From Ectobacillus panaciterrae DSM 19096 (GTDB taxonomy: Bacteria > Bacillota > Bacilli > Bacillales > Bacillaceae_G), in contig NZ_AUMR01000019.1 of assembly GCF_000430785.1 (NCBI RefSeq), forward strand, positions 30,840 to 94,839: DNA of 64,000 bases, given 5' to 3'. Made by a program: the position numbers and the translations under genes. The notes below the pieces were generated by a model. It worked only from the letters and a program-made list of their open reading frames with translations, ran no database searches and had not been told where the DNA came from. This document shows positions 1 through 9,092 of the stretch, one piece after another (within the stretch, counting starts at the first letter, position 1; the number at the start of each line of letters is the position of its first letter).

Positions 1-99
1 GGCTGGAACATCTTTTTTACTTTCTTTTCGTATCTAATACCGTACGCAGTGGTTTACTTATATAACATATTATTAGAAAGAGTTATAAGAGAACCTTAA
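1..99 (+). CDS. C-terminal end of a membrane protein (partial)
   Basis: An open frame enters from the left edge and stops with TAA at 97-99. The 32 visible residues are hydrophobic and aromatic (a run like FFTFFSYLIPYAVVYLY) followed by a short basic tail ending in REP. That pattern fits the last transmembrane helix of an integral membrane protein. A rho-independent terminator follows 10 bp later, which supports this as a real gene end. Too little is visible to name a family. Confidence 0.55.
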   Translation, partial: GWNIFFTFFSYLIPYAVVYLYNILLERVIREP

Positions 100-109
100 G
101 ATACAGCAG

Positions 110-148
110 CAAAAAAACGAGAGATTCTAGATACTCTCGTTTTTTTGC
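110..148 (+). terminator. Rho-independent terminator of the left-edge gene
   Basis: The hairpin arms ACGAGAG and CTCTCGT are separated by about 10 nt and followed by seven T. An A-run upstream makes it potentially bidirectional. Confidence 0.8.
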
Positions 149-294
149 CTGTAAAAATTATTATTTCCCCATCTCCGAATCTCAAATCAACCATGTCTCC
201 CTTTCACTTGAAGTTTATATCGCCAAATAATTGATAGTTCACAATTGCTTAACCGCAAAAACTCATAATAAAATTACAATTCGAAAAATTTTTA

Positions 295-323
295 TTCACA
301 AATAACAAAAATTATGTTAGACT
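295..323 (+). promoter_or_regulatory. Candidate sigma-A promoter of the attenuator/permease transcript
   Basis: TTCACA (295-300) and TAGACT (318-323) are separated by 17 bp. This is 5/6 and 4/6 identity to the -35 and -10 consensus. The site lies about 36 nt before the leader peptide start. Confidence 0.45.
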
Positions 324-358
324 AAGCTAAAATTCAGAGGAAAAGGGAGCAATGAGCT

Positions 359-403
359 ATGTTTAACGTAACTTTATTTGCACAACTGCATCATCATACA
401 TAA
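359..403 (+). CDS. Histidine-rich leader peptide (14 aa)
   Basis: This short frame encodes MFNVTLFAQLHHHT and stops with TAA at 401-403. A Shine-Dalgarno-like AAAAGGGAG ends about 9 nt before the ATG. Three consecutive CAT histidine codons lie directly before the final Thr codon and stop, which is the layout of leader peptides in ribosome-mediated transcription attenuation. The stop codon sits at the foot of the first of several competing hairpins (403-521), and an amino-acid permease follows. The inference is that ribosome stalling at the His codons during histidine shortage lets transcription read into the permease. Confidence 0.7.
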   Translation: MFNVTLFAQLHHHT

Positions 404-521
404 ACCCTTGAACCTTGCGTAAAAAAATTACGCGTAGGTACAAGGGTTATTCCCGTTGTACCTACGTTGCTATTAGAGCCATGTAGGTATTTTTATACCA
501 GCATGGCTCTTTTTGTTTTTT
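403..521 (+). promoter_or_regulatory. Leader-peptide transcription attenuator
   Basis: Mutually exclusive stems are readable. Segment 403-410 (AACCCTTG) pairs with 441-448 (CAAGGGTT), and GCGTAA/TTACGC (417-422/428-433) extends it inside. Segment 434-443 (GTAGGTACAA) pairs perfectly with 456-465 (TTGTACCTAC) and competes with the first stem. TACCTAC (459-465) can also pair with GTAGGTA (483-489), which would break the last hairpin. That last hairpin is a terminator: AGAGCCATG (475-483) with CATGGCTCT (502-510), an inner GGTAT/ATACC stem, and a T-rich tail (511-520). This is the 1:2, 2:3, 3:4 logic of his/trp-type attenuators. No T-box signature was seen. Confidence 0.75.
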
Positions 522-613
522 ACAGCATGAAGTTAATGGTTTTAACAAGGTGTTGGATGGTGCAGATTCAACAACGAATGTTACAACACAAATGAATAAA
601 GGAGAAATGAAAA

Positions 614-2044
614 ATGGAAATGAAAAAATGGGGATTATGGATTTTAACTGCGTTTGTCGTAGGGAATATGGTAGGCGGAGGCATTTTCATGCTTCCATCA
701 AATTTAGCGCAAGTAACCAGTCCGATGGGATCGATCCTAGCTTGGGGCGCTACAGGATTAGGCGTATTTATGATTGCGCTTGTATTCGGAAATTTAGCAA
801 TGAGAAAACCTGATTTAAAATCAGGACCGCAAAGCTATGCACAAGCGATGTTTTCTTCTCCTAAGGCTGGAAAAGTTGCTGGATACAGTATGGCATGGGG
901 CTATTGGGCAGCGAACTGGGCCGCTACAGCTTCAGTTATTATTTCTTTTGCCGGGTATTTGTCAACGTTCTTTCCGGTAATGCAAAGCAAAACAATATTG
1001 CTTACTATCGGATCATTCGAGCTGGAACTTGGAAAATTTGTAACATTTCTCATTTGTACAATCATGTTGTGGGGCATTCAAATCATTCTTTCTCAAAATT
1101 TAAACAGTGCCGGAAAAGTGAACCTTATGGCTACTGTCACGAAGATCATCGGGTTCGCGCTGTTTATTGTTTTGACTGTTTTTGTTTTTGATGCAGCAAA
1201 CCTTGGAAACGGTGCATCATTTGTCAATGAAAGCGGAAAATCAGTATCTTTAGGCGGTCAAGTGAATGCCGGTGCTATCGCAACGCTGTGGGCATTCATT
1301 GGAATTGAATCTGCCGTTATGTTATCAAACCGTGCTAAATCTCAGCGTGACGTTAAGAAAGCGACTATGATCGGTCTTCTTATCGCTATGATAATTTATG
1401 TAGGGATTACCTTATTGACGATGGGCGCACTGCCTGAGGAAGCGCTCAAAACTTCGCAAAAGCCGCTTGTAGATGCTTTAGCAGCTGTAGTTGGAAGCAA
1501 AAGTGCTTCTGTTATGGCCTTTCTTGCTCTTATTTCTTTATTCGGATCAACAGTAGGATGGATTGTAGTGAGCTCAGAGGTTCCGTACCAAGCGGCCAAA
1601 AGCGGATTATTCCCGATGTTTTTTGCTAAAACTAATAAAAAAGGAAGTCCGGTAAACTCATTAACGCTTACGAATGTAATGACGCAAATCTTCCTGTTCT
1701 CTACAATTTCCGGGACTGTTACACAAGCCTATAATTTTGCGATTGTAGTAGCTACACTAGCATACTTGATTCCATATCTCGTGACTGCCGTTTATCAATT
1801 AAAGCTCGTTATTACAGGCGAAACGTACGATATAATAAAAGGCTCCCGCAAGCTTGATGGATTTGTTACAATCCTTGCACTTATTTACTCTGTTTGGGTG
1901 ATTAAAACCGGTACAGCAGATATGAAAACTTTCTTGTTAGGAATAGGGTTATTCGCTTTAGGATTAGTCTTATATCCTTTTATCATGAAAAATTCACCTG
2001 CAGCCGAAACAGATGCCTCTAATATAAGTAATCGAGCTTCATGA
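614..2044 (+). CDS. APC-family amino-acid permease/antiporter, probably histidine-related
   Basis: This 476-residue protein has about 12 hydrophobic helices. Its N-terminus carries the glycine-rich motif GNMVGGGIF typical of the amino acid-polyamine-organocation superfamily, and overall it resembles basic amino-acid/polyamine antiporters of the ArcD type. The ATG at 614 is chosen because AAAGGAG lies 9 nt upstream. It should sit in the cytoplasmic membrane and import an amino acid or exchange it for a decarboxylated product. The upstream leader with three His codons suggests the substrate is histidine or that expression responds to histidine supply. No histidine decarboxylase was recognised next to it, so a histidine/histamine exchange role is only a possibility. 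Confidence 0.75.
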   Translation: MEMKKWGLWILTAFVVGNMVGGGIFMLPSNLAQVTSPMGSILAWGATGLGVFMIALVFGNLAMRKPDLKSGPQSYAQAMFSSPKAGKVAGYSMAWGYWAANWAATASVIISFAGYLSTFFPVMQSKTILLTIGSFELELGKFVTFLICTIMLWGIQIILSQNLNSAGKVNLMATVTKIIGFALFIVLTVFVFDAANLGNGASFVNESGKSVSLGGQVNAGAIATLWAFIGIESAVMLSNRAKSQRDVKKATMIGLLIAMIIYVGITLLTMGALPEEALKTSQKPLVDALAAVVGSKSASVMAFLALISLFGSTVGWIVVSSEVPYQAAKSGLFPMFFAKTNKKGSPVNSLTLTNVMTQIFLFSTISGTVTQAYNFAIVVATLAYLIPYLVTAVYQLKLVITGETYDIIKGSRKLDGFVTILALIYSVWVIKTGTADMKTFLLGIGLFALGLVLYPFIMKNSPAAETDASNISNRAS

Positions 2045-2223
2045 GGCTTATCATATACGCATTTTGATAATTCGGAAATAGATAACCAACAAAGGGTATT
2101 AGCATCATCAATATATTGAATGCTAATATCCTGCATTAATCTCATACAAATATGGGTATACAAGTATACGGTATTTGTGTAGAGTCTCGATGATTCATAT
2201 AGACCAGAAAGGGTGCACCTAGT

Positions 2224-2802
2224 TTGAATTACTTTTCCGTAAACTTAATTCCAGGTTATTTTCGAGATTATAATGAGCAATCCAGTTTGCCGGCACGTGG
2301 CCTAATTTTGCAATCCTTGCTCTTACGTGCTACAGATTGTTATGTTTACGGGCTTGAGAAAGGTTCGGGGTTGTTGCAACAATGCTCTGACATCCTCTCT
2401 CCTACCCGAAACAAATATAAAGTGGATTTGGAGCAAGAAGTCATAAAAGGATATGAACAATTATGGAATATGCAAGGATGGGGTAACGGTTCAATTGTAA
2501 TTGTGATGGAGTCAAAACAATTTAAAGGTGCAGATATCTTTCCTTACTGTTATAATCCCGATGTTCTGGACACTTCTAATACAGGAGAGATTCCTGCCGC
2601 TGTCAGGTATTGTAAGGATGCGGCTAAACGTAATAAAGTTGCACTTTGTTTATCAGTTTCCAATGGAACAGAGTATATGACTGTTTATGCACCAGGTGGC
2701 ATTCTAAAAGAATTGTTCGATCTTGCAGTTCAGCAATGTTTGAAATCTAAATCTGATACTTTATATAAACAGCAAAAAAAACAGAGAAGCCTATCAAGAT
2801 AA
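2224..2802 (+). CDS. Hypothetical protein of 192 aa, unrecognised
   Basis: The frame starts with TTG, preceded by AAAGGGTG at a spacing of about 10 nt, and encodes a soluble protein without signal peptide or membrane segment. The middle holds a hydrophobic beta-like stretch (NGSIVIVME), and the C-terminus is lysine-rich. I do not recognise the family. It lies 180 bp after the permease on the same strand, and an imperfect 11-bp inverted repeat (2095-2105 with 2120-2131) sits between them. A shared transcript with the permease is possible but unproven. A strong terminator follows at 2852-2892. Confidence 0.55.
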   Translation: MNYFSVNLIPGYFRDYNEQSSLPARGLILQSLLLRATDCYVYGLEKGSGLLQQCSDILSPTRNKYKVDLEQEVIKGYEQLWNMQGWGNGSIVIVMESKQFKGADIFPYCYNPDVLDTSNTGEIPAAVRYCKDAAKRNKVALCLSVSNGTEYMTVYAPGGILKELFDLAVQQCLKSKSDTLYKQQKKQRSLSR

Positions 2803-2851
2803 TAAGCAATAACTTGAACGATTTAGAAAAAATGATAAAACTTATACAATA

Positions 2852-2892
2852 AAAGAAAGAGGTGACGGAGTATATTTCCGTCGCCTCTTTTC
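2852..2892. terminator. Bidirectional terminator
   Basis: GAGGTGACGGA pairs with TTCCGTCGCCTC around a 6-nt loop, with a T-run on the plus side and an A-run on the other. It separates the convergent hypothetical gene and copZ. Confidence 0.8.
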
Positions 2893-2897
2893 GTGTG

Positions 2898-3101
2898 CTA
2901 CTTCACATCGTAACCTTGATCTTCAATCGCTTCTTTCAGCTTTTCTGCGTTTACTTTTGCCTCATCGTAATTTACATCTACAATACCTTCTTGCAAATGC
3001 ACTTCTACATTTGATACGCCTTCAATCTCTGTAAGAGCTTTCGTTACTGCCATTTTGCAGTGACCGCAAGTCATTCCTTGTACATTTAATGTGATTGTCA
3101 T
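2898..3101 (-). CDS. copZ: Copper chaperone CopZ
   Basis: This 67-residue protein is one heavy-metal-associated domain with the metal-binding motif GMTCGHC near residue 10. CopZ carries Cu(I) in the cytosol to the CopA ATPase and to the CsoR repressor. Length and motif match the family. AGGAGGAA lies upstream of the ATG. It is the last gene of csoR-copA-copZ, 28 bp after copA, and is followed by a terminator. Confidence 0.93.
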   Translation of the reverse strand: MTITLNVQGMTCGHCKMAVTKALTEIEGVSNVEVHLQEGIVDVNYDEAKVNAEKLKEAIEDQGYDVK

Positions 3102-3129
3102 AATAAATTCCTCCTAGATTTTTTGTATG

Positions 3130-5526
3130 TTATATTTTCACGCGTTTCAAACGAAGCGCGTTTGTCACAACAGATACGGAACTGAATGCCATCGCTGCTC
3201 CTGCAACCCATGGCTCCAACAGTCCGGCCGCAGCTATAGGAATACCGATTGCATTATAGAATAAAGCCCAGAATAAGTTTTGACGGATGTTTCTCATTGT
3301 TTTGCGGCTCAAATCAATGGCTTTCGGAATATGAGCCAAGTCTCCGCCCACTAAGGTGACATCAGCAGTCTCGATCGCGACATCAGATCCTGTGCCGATA
3401 GCCATACCAATGTCTGCTTTCGCAAGAGCTGGCGCATCGTTGATACCATCACCAACCATTGCTACTCGTTTGCCTTGTTTTTGCAATTCTTCGACGATGT
3501 TTGCTTTGTCCTCCGGAAGTACCTCTGCGTACACACGGTCCAAATGCACTTGTTTAGCAATTGCTTCAGCTGTACGTTTGTTATCTCCCGTTACCATGTA
3601 TACTTCTATACCCATTTGCTTCAATGTTTGTATGGCTTCTTTTGAGCTTCCTTTTACAGTATCTGCAACAGCAATAATCCCTGCAAACTGTTGATTGATT
3701 GCAACAAGCATCGCTGTTTTGCCCTTCTGTTCAAGCTCCACCATTTTATTCTCATGCTGCGCCACTTCCACAGAGCGTTCTTTCATCAGCTTCCGCGTTC
3801 CGACAAAAACCGTTTTTCCGTCAACTACAGCTTCAATTCCATGACCGGTGATAGCGGAGAAATGCTCTAGCTGTTTCACAGAAATGGCTTTCTTCTTTCC
3901 ATATTCCACAATCGCATGAGCCAATGGGTGTTCAGAAGCACTCTCGGCCGAAATGGCATAGTCTAGCATACCTTCTTGGAATTCCACAACATCCGTCACT
4001 TCCGGTTTTCCTTTTGTGACTGTCCCCGTTTTATCCAGCAGTACCGCATTGACTTTATGTGCCCCCTCCAGGTATTCACCTCCTTTAAAGAGAATACCCT
4101 TCTCTGCGCCTTTACCTGTGCCGACCATAATAGATGTCGGTGTCGCAAGACCGAGCGCACATGGACAAGCGATTACAAGAACTGCAATGGCCACTTCAAG
4201 CGCCTTTGGCAAATCACCAGGTATTACGAAGAAATACCATGCAACAAAAGCGACTGCCGCAATGCCTACAACAATCGGTACGAAGATACCGGAGATAACG
4301 TCAGCCATGCGTTGAATAGGCGCCTTCGATCCTTGCGCCTCCTCCACGATTTTAACGATACCGGCAAGGGCTGTGTCTTTCCCTACCTTTTCCGCACGGA
4401 TTGTAAGCACACCGTTCGTGTTAATGGTCGCACCGATAACAGAATCATCTTCTTTTTTGTCAACTGGGATGGATTCTCCTGTGATCATGGATTCATCTAC
4501 CGCTGATACCCCGCTTATGACAATACCGTCTACTGGTATCTTTTCACCCGGCTTGACGAGAATCGTGTCGCCTATTACAACTTCCTCCAACGGAATCTTC
4601 ACTTCTTCTCCGTCACGAATGACAAGAGCTTCTTTGGCCTGCAGGCTCAACAACTTGGAAATCGCTTCCGTTGTTCGCCCCTTCGCCAGTGATTCAAAGT
4701 ATTTTCCGACAAGCACAAGCGTAATCAACACAGCACTCGTTTCGAAATACAGGTTTGGCATATAGTCAGGATTTCCTAATGTTTTGAAAGCCTCGAACAA
4801 GCTATAAAAGTAAGCTGCTGATGTCCCGAGCGCAACGAGTACATCCATGTTGGCGCTCTTGTTTCGCAGCGCACGGTACGCACCTGTATAAAAATGACAA
4901 CCTATATAAAATTGAACTGGTGTTGCTAAAAGGAGTTGGAGCCATGGATTCATCAAAATATGCGGCAGCGGCAATCCCGTATCAAACGGCATGTGTCCAA
5001 TCATCGTATACAATAAAGGTAGTGACAGAATGATTGAAATCATAAGTTGTCGTTGTTTTTGTTTCAACAGTTCTTCTCTGCGTTCTGTATGATCTTCCTT
5101 TTCGTTTCGGACTTGCCCCTTGTAGCCAAGCTTTTTGATTTTCTCCAAAATGTCTTCTATAGAAACAGTGCCTTCGTTGTATTCTACAACAGCACTGTTT
5201 GTCGCTAAATTGACAGCGGCATTCGTAACACCTTCCATACGGTTTAATCCTTTTTCAATCCGAGTTGCACACGCCGCGCATGTCATACCTTCAATGTCTA
5301 GCGTTACCTTCTCTGCCACAACGCCGTACCCTAAATTTTCAATTTTCGTTTGGATATCAGTTACACTTTGTTTAGATGGGTCATACTTAACTGCGGCTTT
5401 TTCCATCGTTAAATTGACATTTGCTTCGACTCCATCCATCTTGTTCAGCACTTTCTCGATTCGGGTTGAACAAGCGGCACATGTCATACCTGTTACTCCA
5501 AGTGTAACGAGCTTTTGTTCACTCAT
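3130..5526 (-). CDS. copA: Cu(I)-exporting P-type ATPase CopA
   Basis: This 798-residue P1B-type ATPase has two N-terminal heavy-metal-associated domains with MTCAAC motifs (Cys16/19 and Cys83/86). A membrane domain carries the CPC ion-binding motif (IACPCALG), and the phosphorylation motif DKTGT and hinge GDGIND follow. It pumps Cu(I) out of the cytoplasm. GGGGGAGAT precedes the ATG. The gene lies 15 bp downstream of csoR and upstream of copZ, so the three form one copper-inducible operon. Confidence 0.95.
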   Translation of the reverse strand: MSEQKLVTLGVTGMTCAACSTRIEKVLNKMDGVEANVNLTMEKAAVKYDPSKQSVTDIQTKIENLGYGVVAEKVTLDIEGMTCAACATRIEKGLNRMEGVTNAAVNLATNSAVVEYNEGTVSIEDILEKIKKLGYKGQVRNEKEDHTERREELLKQKQRQLMISIILSLPLLYTMIGHMPFDTGLPLPHILMNPWLQLLLATPVQFYIGCHFYTGAYRALRNKSANMDVLVALGTSAAYFYSLFEAFKTLGNPDYMPNLYFETSAVLITLVLVGKYFESLAKGRTTEAISKLLSLQAKEALVIRDGEEVKIPLEEVVIGDTILVKPGEKIPVDGIVISGVSAVDESMITGESIPVDKKEDDSVIGATINTNGVLTIRAEKVGKDTALAGIVKIVEEAQGSKAPIQRMADVISGIFVPIVVGIAAVAFVAWYFFVIPGDLPKALEVAIAVLVIACPCALGLATPTSIMVGTGKGAEKGILFKGGEYLEGAHKVNAVLLDKTGTVTKGKPEVTDVVEFQEGMLDYAISAESASEHPLAHAIVEYGKKKAISVKQLEHFSAITGHGIEAVVDGKTVFVGTRKLMKERSVEVAQHENKMVELEQKGKTAMLVAINQQFAGIIAVADTVKGSSKEAIQTLKQMGIEVYMVTGDNKRTAEAIAKQVHLDRVYAEVLPEDKANIVEELQKQGKRVAMVGDGINDAPALAKADIGMAIGTGSDVAIETADVTLVGGDLAHIPKAIDLSRKTMRNIRQNLFWALFYNAIGIPIAAAGLLEPWVAGAAMAFSSVSVVTNALRLKRVKI

Positions 5527-5541
5527 AATGCCATCTCCCCC

Positions 5542-5853
5542 TTATTTTGAGAACTGCTTAATCACATGCATGAGCTCTTGAATTGATTCTTCTCCGTTTC
5601 CTTCACGAAGAGCTTTTGATACACAATGCTTTGTATGGCGTTCTAACAAATTAAAACCCACCTTATTTAAGGCTGCATTAATCGCTGAAATTTGAATCAA
5701 AACATCAACACAATAACGGTTATCCTCTACCATCTTTTGTACGCCGCGCACTTGCCCTTCAATACGTTTTAAACGCTTGATGATGCTTTCGATCTCTTCT
5801 TCCGTTCTCGGGATCATCTTTGGATCTATATTGTTATCTTCACAATGATTCAT
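5542..5853 (-). CDS. csoR: Copper-sensing transcriptional repressor CsoR
   Basis: This is a 103-residue helical protein of the CsoR/RcnR family. With the ATG at 5853, preceded by GAGGTGAT, the Cu(I) ligands are Cys48, His73 and Cys77, the same spacing (25 and 4) as in characterised CsoR proteins. A further in-frame ATG lies eight codons upstream but without a ribosome site. CsoR releases its operator when it binds Cu(I). It is the first gene of the copper operon and probably represses it through the site at 5894-5922. Confidence 0.93.
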   Translation of the reverse strand: MNHCEDNNIDPKMIPRTEEEIESIIKRLKRIEGQVRGVQKMVEDNRYCVDVLIQISAINAALNKVGFNLLERHTKHCVSKALREGNGEESIQELMHVIKQFSK

Positions 5854-5893
5854 TTTTATCACCTCATTTATTAGCATGGTTATCTTTGATTAC

Positions 5894-5922
5894 AGTATAC
5901 GGGTATGGGGTATATGATGCAA
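5894..5922 (-). promoter_or_regulatory. csoR-copA-copZ promoter with CsoR operator
   Basis: On the minus strand TTGCAT and TATACT are separated by exactly 17 bp. The spacer is filled by a C/G-tract element (ATACCCCATACCCGTATAC) resembling the pseudo-palindromic, G-tract-rich operators of CsoR. Binding there would block RNA polymerase directly. Confidence 0.7.
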
Positions 5923-6106
5923 CCTTAAAAATCAATTATGCAGAAAACTTGCAGAAACGGAAAAGATAATACGCACCTGCCTCAACATATGATGAAGAGT
6001 GAATGAAAGGACAGGCAGGTATTAGAAATATATACCATCAGTCTTGGCACTTTGCTTTATCTCTGTTTTAACCGCGTCATACCTTTCTAATTCTAAAGAT
6101 ACCCTA

Positions 6107-6317
6107 ATGGAGTATATGGTATTCATCATGTCCTTTGGCATGAGCATCGGTTTGAGTATCGGATTTTATCTCGGAATGATTCTCAACGTACATACATCAT
6201 TGCTTTTTATTTATACTTTCAGCTGGGGTTATCATTCTTCTGACTGTTTTTATAACATTTCAGGACTTCCATTCAAACGGACCTCCTCAACACGAACAAC
6301 ACAGGCTTCATCATTAA
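6107..6317 (+). pseudogene. Frameshifted remnant of a small membrane protein
   Basis: From ATG 6107 the frame encodes a hydrophobic, Met-rich segment (MEYMVFIMSFGMSIGLSIGF) running to about 6220. In the next frame from 6222 a second hydrophobic helix and a His-rich tail ending in HRLHH follow, with TAA at 6315-6317. Read together across one base of slippage they would form a ~69-residue two-helix protein. No convincing ribosome site is seen. The His/Met-rich character and position beside csoR hint at a metal link. The call rests on frame continuity alone. Confidence 0.35.
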
Positions 6318-6370
6318 CACATGCTGGCAATAAATATCCTCAACGTTGACTAATCTAGAGATATTTCCCA

Positions 6371-6556
6371 ACTATATATGAGTGCATTATAATTTCGACA
6401 TGTCCATGTGCTATGTGTAACCAAAAGGGAATATTGTATGCTTCTTCTCTCTGGTTTACCCTTGCATGAACCACTACAAAGGTTTAACCGTTTCTGCACG
6501 TCGCCGGATGATCTCTCCCCACCATCAAAAGACGTTTTTTATTCACATGTATATAG
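6371..6556 (+). repeat. MITE-like interspersed repeat, copy A
   Basis: About 186 bp. The left end ACTATATATGAGTG and right end CACATGTATATAG form imperfect AT-rich inverted repeats. The core contains CCATGTGCTATGTG, CCAAAAGGGA, GGTTTACCCTTGCATGAACC and GCACGTCGCCGGATGATC, all shared with copies at 37475, 44168 and 45062. No coding capacity. Confidence 0.8.
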
Positions 6557-6626
6557 AACCATCTGATCCATTAACAACAACCTTTTTACGAAAAAAGCCT
6601 TGTTTTTTATATCTCTTATATCTCAT

Positions 6627-6658
6627 AAAAAAAGCATCCCAGCTATACACTGGGATGC
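6627..6658 (-). terminator. Orphan terminator
   Basis: GCATCCCA pairs with TGGGATGC and is followed on the minus strand by seven T. Just upstream on that strand a short frame ends FGEGHGGH then stop. It may be the tail of a lost gene, because no complete gene precedes it. Confidence 0.6.
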
Positions 6659-6772
6659 AACGTATTAGTGACCTCCATGCCCCTCTCCAAATGTGTAACA
6701 TTATAGGGATTTCTTGTCATACCAGCATTCTCACTATTTTTATTGCTTTTTAATAAAAAGGAGGCGCAGGTT

Positions 6773-8170
6773 TTATGCAATATTTTGTTTTTGTTTTGCT
6801 TTATTTAATCGGCTGTTCTTATAACCATACGTAGAGTAAATGACGAGACCGATTACTAACCAAACGACAAATCCTTTCCATGTGAATGCTTGAAGCTGAA
6901 GCATCAGATATACACAGAAGATAACCGCTAAAGCTGGTATAACAGGAACCCACGGTGTTTTAAAACCGCGTTTTAAATCTGGGCGTGTTTTACGTAATAC
7001 AGCCACCCCAACCGAAACAGTTGAAAAGGCGAATAATGTCCCTATATTTGTCAACTCAGCCAATTTATCAAGCGGGACAAGTCCAGCGAATAAAGCAACC
7101 AATAAACCCGTTATCCACGTACTAGCTATAGGAACCTGTGTTTTCGGATGAACTTTGGACAAGCCCTTCGGAAGAAGTCCATCTCTGCTTATAGAGTAGA
7201 ACAGACGCGTCTGTCCAAACATCATAACTACCAAAACAGTTGTAATACCAACGATTGCCCCAAGGGAAATAAATCCGGCAGCCCAATCTTGATGGATAAA
7301 TGATAACGCGAATGATACTGGATTTTTAACACCTAGTTCACCGAATGGAACAATCCCGGTAAGAATCAAAGAAACAATAATGTAAAGAACTGTGCAAACA
7401 GATAATGCTGTTATAATCCCGATCGGAAGATTGCGCTGTGGATTTTTAACTTCCTCAGCAGCAGTAGACACCGCATCGAAACCAAAATATGCAAACACAA
7501 CGGTTGCAGCTCCTGCCGTTACCCCGGAAAAACCAAACGGCATAAATGGTGTCCAGTTTGTCGGTTTTACGTACCATACTCCTACCCCAATAAACAGAAT
7601 CACTACTGCTAACTTAATGATAACCATGATTGCGTTGAATTTAGCAGATTCCTTAACTCCCTTAGAAAGCAGGAAAGTAATCAAGAATACTATGATCACA
7701 GCAGGCAGATCAATAAAGGTGCCTTTTGAAGCATCAAATGCACTCGATAAGGCAGCAGGTAAATGAATGCCGAATCCTGACAATAATCCTTGAAAATAAC
7801 CAGACCATCCGCTTGCAACTGCCGAAGAGGCAAGTCCATACTCCAGAACTAAATCCCATCCTAAAATCCATGCGATCAATTCACCAAAAGCAACATAGCT
7901 ATAGGTGTAAGCGCTTCCAGCTTCGGGAATCATGGACGCGAATTCAGAATAACACAGTGCTGCAAACGTACATGCTAAGCCGGCGATAATAAAGGATAAA
8001 ATAAGAGCTGGACCAGCATATTTCGCGGCCGCAACACCTGTCAGTACAAATATCCCTGTACCAATGATGGCCCCTATGCCCAACATCGTAAGGTCGAATG
8101 CACCTAGTACTTGCTTAAGTGAATTGTTCGAATTTTCGCTCGCTATAGATTTTTTTCGAAATAATTCCAT
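6773..8170 (-). CDS. APC-family amino-acid permease (YfnA-like)
   Basis: This 465-residue protein has about 12 transmembrane helices and the N-terminal motif LGIGAIIGTGIFVLTG, diagnostic of the cationic amino-acid transporter branch of the APC superfamily. Bacillus YfnA is the closest relative I can name from memory. It should import one or more amino acids across the cytoplasmic membrane. An Lrp/AsnC-type regulator is encoded 270 bp upstream on the same strand, a common arrangement for leucine-responsive control of permeases. The gene is monocistronic, with an AT-rich promoter region between it and the regulator. The substrate cannot be read from the sequence. Confidence 0.85.
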   Translation of the reverse strand: MELFRKKSIASENSNNSLKQVLGAFDLTMLGIGAIIGTGIFVLTGVAAAKYAGPALILSFIIAGLACTFAALCYSEFASMIPEAGSAYTYSYVAFGELIAWILGWDLVLEYGLASSAVASGWSGYFQGLLSGFGIHLPAALSSAFDASKGTFIDLPAVIIVFLITFLLSKGVKESAKFNAIMVIIKLAVVILFIGVGVWYVKPTNWTPFMPFGFSGVTAGAATVVFAYFGFDAVSTAAEEVKNPQRNLPIGIITALSVCTVLYIIVSLILTGIVPFGELGVKNPVSFALSFIHQDWAAGFISLGAIVGITTVLVVMMFGQTRLFYSISRDGLLPKGLSKVHPKTQVPIASTWITGLLVALFAGLVPLDKLAELTNIGTLFAFSTVSVGVAVLRKTRPDLKRGFKTPWVPVIPALAVIFCVYLMLQLQAFTWKGFVVWLVIGLVIYSTYGYKNSRLNKAKQKQNIA

Positions 8171-8343
8171 ATGACCCTCCTATTTAAAGATAATATCGAC
8201 AAATGTCGTGATCTTTTTCTGTTTTCTATTCTACTCACACTATTATTTTTTGTAAAGTGTAAATTTTCGAAAAATTTTACCTAAACTTAGAAAAGGAGTT
8301 CTAATGCAAAAAATCTACTTTTTGGAACGTTTTTCACAAATTG

Positions 8344-8377
8344 AAAACTCCCTGCTACTCATGGGCAAGGAGCTTTT
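8344..8377 (-). terminator. Probable terminator of the Lrp-type gene
   Basis: CTCC(c)TGC pairs with GCA(a)GGAG around 9 nt. On the minus strand it is followed by TTTTC, and it lies about 60 bp after the regulator stop codon. Confidence 0.5.
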
Positions 8378-8439
8378 TGTGATTAGAAAGAAGAAATGTC
8401 CATAGGATTTTTCTATTACACCTAAAAACTTATTCTCTT

Positions 8440-8889
8440 TTATTCTGACTCCTTAATCTTGGGGAGGATGTGACGATAAGGTACTGGTGATAACAAAACT
8501 ATAGAAGTATTTAAATGTCCATAAGGCATTAATCGGTCTATCAGCAATCTCATGCTTTCCATATCAGCTACAGCCGCCTTTAGAAAATGACTACCAACTC
8601 CTGTTACACGATGACATTCAATGATATCTGAATCCTGTCTAACTACTTGTTCGAACTCATGAGCAGATACTTTAGGTTCACTTACTTGAATAAAGAGCAG
8701 TACCCCTCGTCCAACTGCAGCTGGGGACACCCTAGCGCTAAATCCTTCAATAATCCCCTTTTCTTGCAAGCGATGCAAGCGTTCAGAAATGCTCGGCCGA
8801 CTGAGTGCTAATTTCTTTGATAATTCGCTCACAGTCATACGTCCGTCCATTTGGAGAAGCTCCAGCAAATTAATATCCAATTGATCCAT
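8440..8889 (-). CDS. Lrp/AsnC-family transcriptional regulator
   Basis: This 149-residue protein has an N-terminal winged helix-turn-helix (DINLLELLQMDGRM..SELSKKLALSRPSISERLHRL) and a C-terminal RAM/AsnC ligand-binding domain. The ATG at 8889 is chosen because the family normally begins close to MDxLDxxLL, and AGGGA lies just upstream. An alternative TTG start 16 codons earlier has only a weak ribosome site. It is divergent from a YitT-type gene (9093) and upstream of an APC permease (6773), which makes both likely targets. The effector is probably an amino acid. Confidence 0.85.
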   Translation of the reverse strand: MDQLDINLLELLQMDGRMTVSELSKKLALSRPSISERLHRLQEKGIIEGFSARVSPAAVGRGVLLFIQVSEPKVSAHEFEQVVRQDSDIIECHRVTGVGSHFLKAAVADMESMRLLIDRLMPYGHLNTSIVLLSPVPYRHILPKIKESE

Positions 8890-9092
8890 TAAATCCCTAC
8901 TTTCAAAATGAAGGAATATACTCCTATTTTTATTCAAAATAAAGTATAAAACTCCAGAAAATATTCGTTTTGTTATGTGAATTGAATCATTAATATTCTA
9001 TCATTAAATTATTAAATAGAAAATGAAAATTTAAAATTTTCAAATATTAAAGGAGGGAATTTCTTTAATTTTCACTAAAGGAGCGCAAAAAT

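Noticed and set aside
403..521. T-box riboswitch before the permease
   Set aside because: No T-box sequence (AGGGTGGNACCGCG) or specifier-loop architecture; the His-codon leader peptide explains the region better.
2224..2802. Histidine decarboxylase partner for the His-controlled permease
   Set aside because: Neither the pyruvoyl cleavage motif nor a PLP lysine motif is visible; the protein is unrecognised.
4016..4765. Long open frames on the strand opposite copA
   Set aside because: Shadow frames of a strongly supported gene; low-complexity Ser/Thr/Pro composition typical of antisense translation.
6371..6556. CRISPR array from the repeated sequences
   Set aside because: The repeats are ~190 bp, dispersed over 40 kb and in both orientations, with no short regular repeat-spacer structure; no cas genes.
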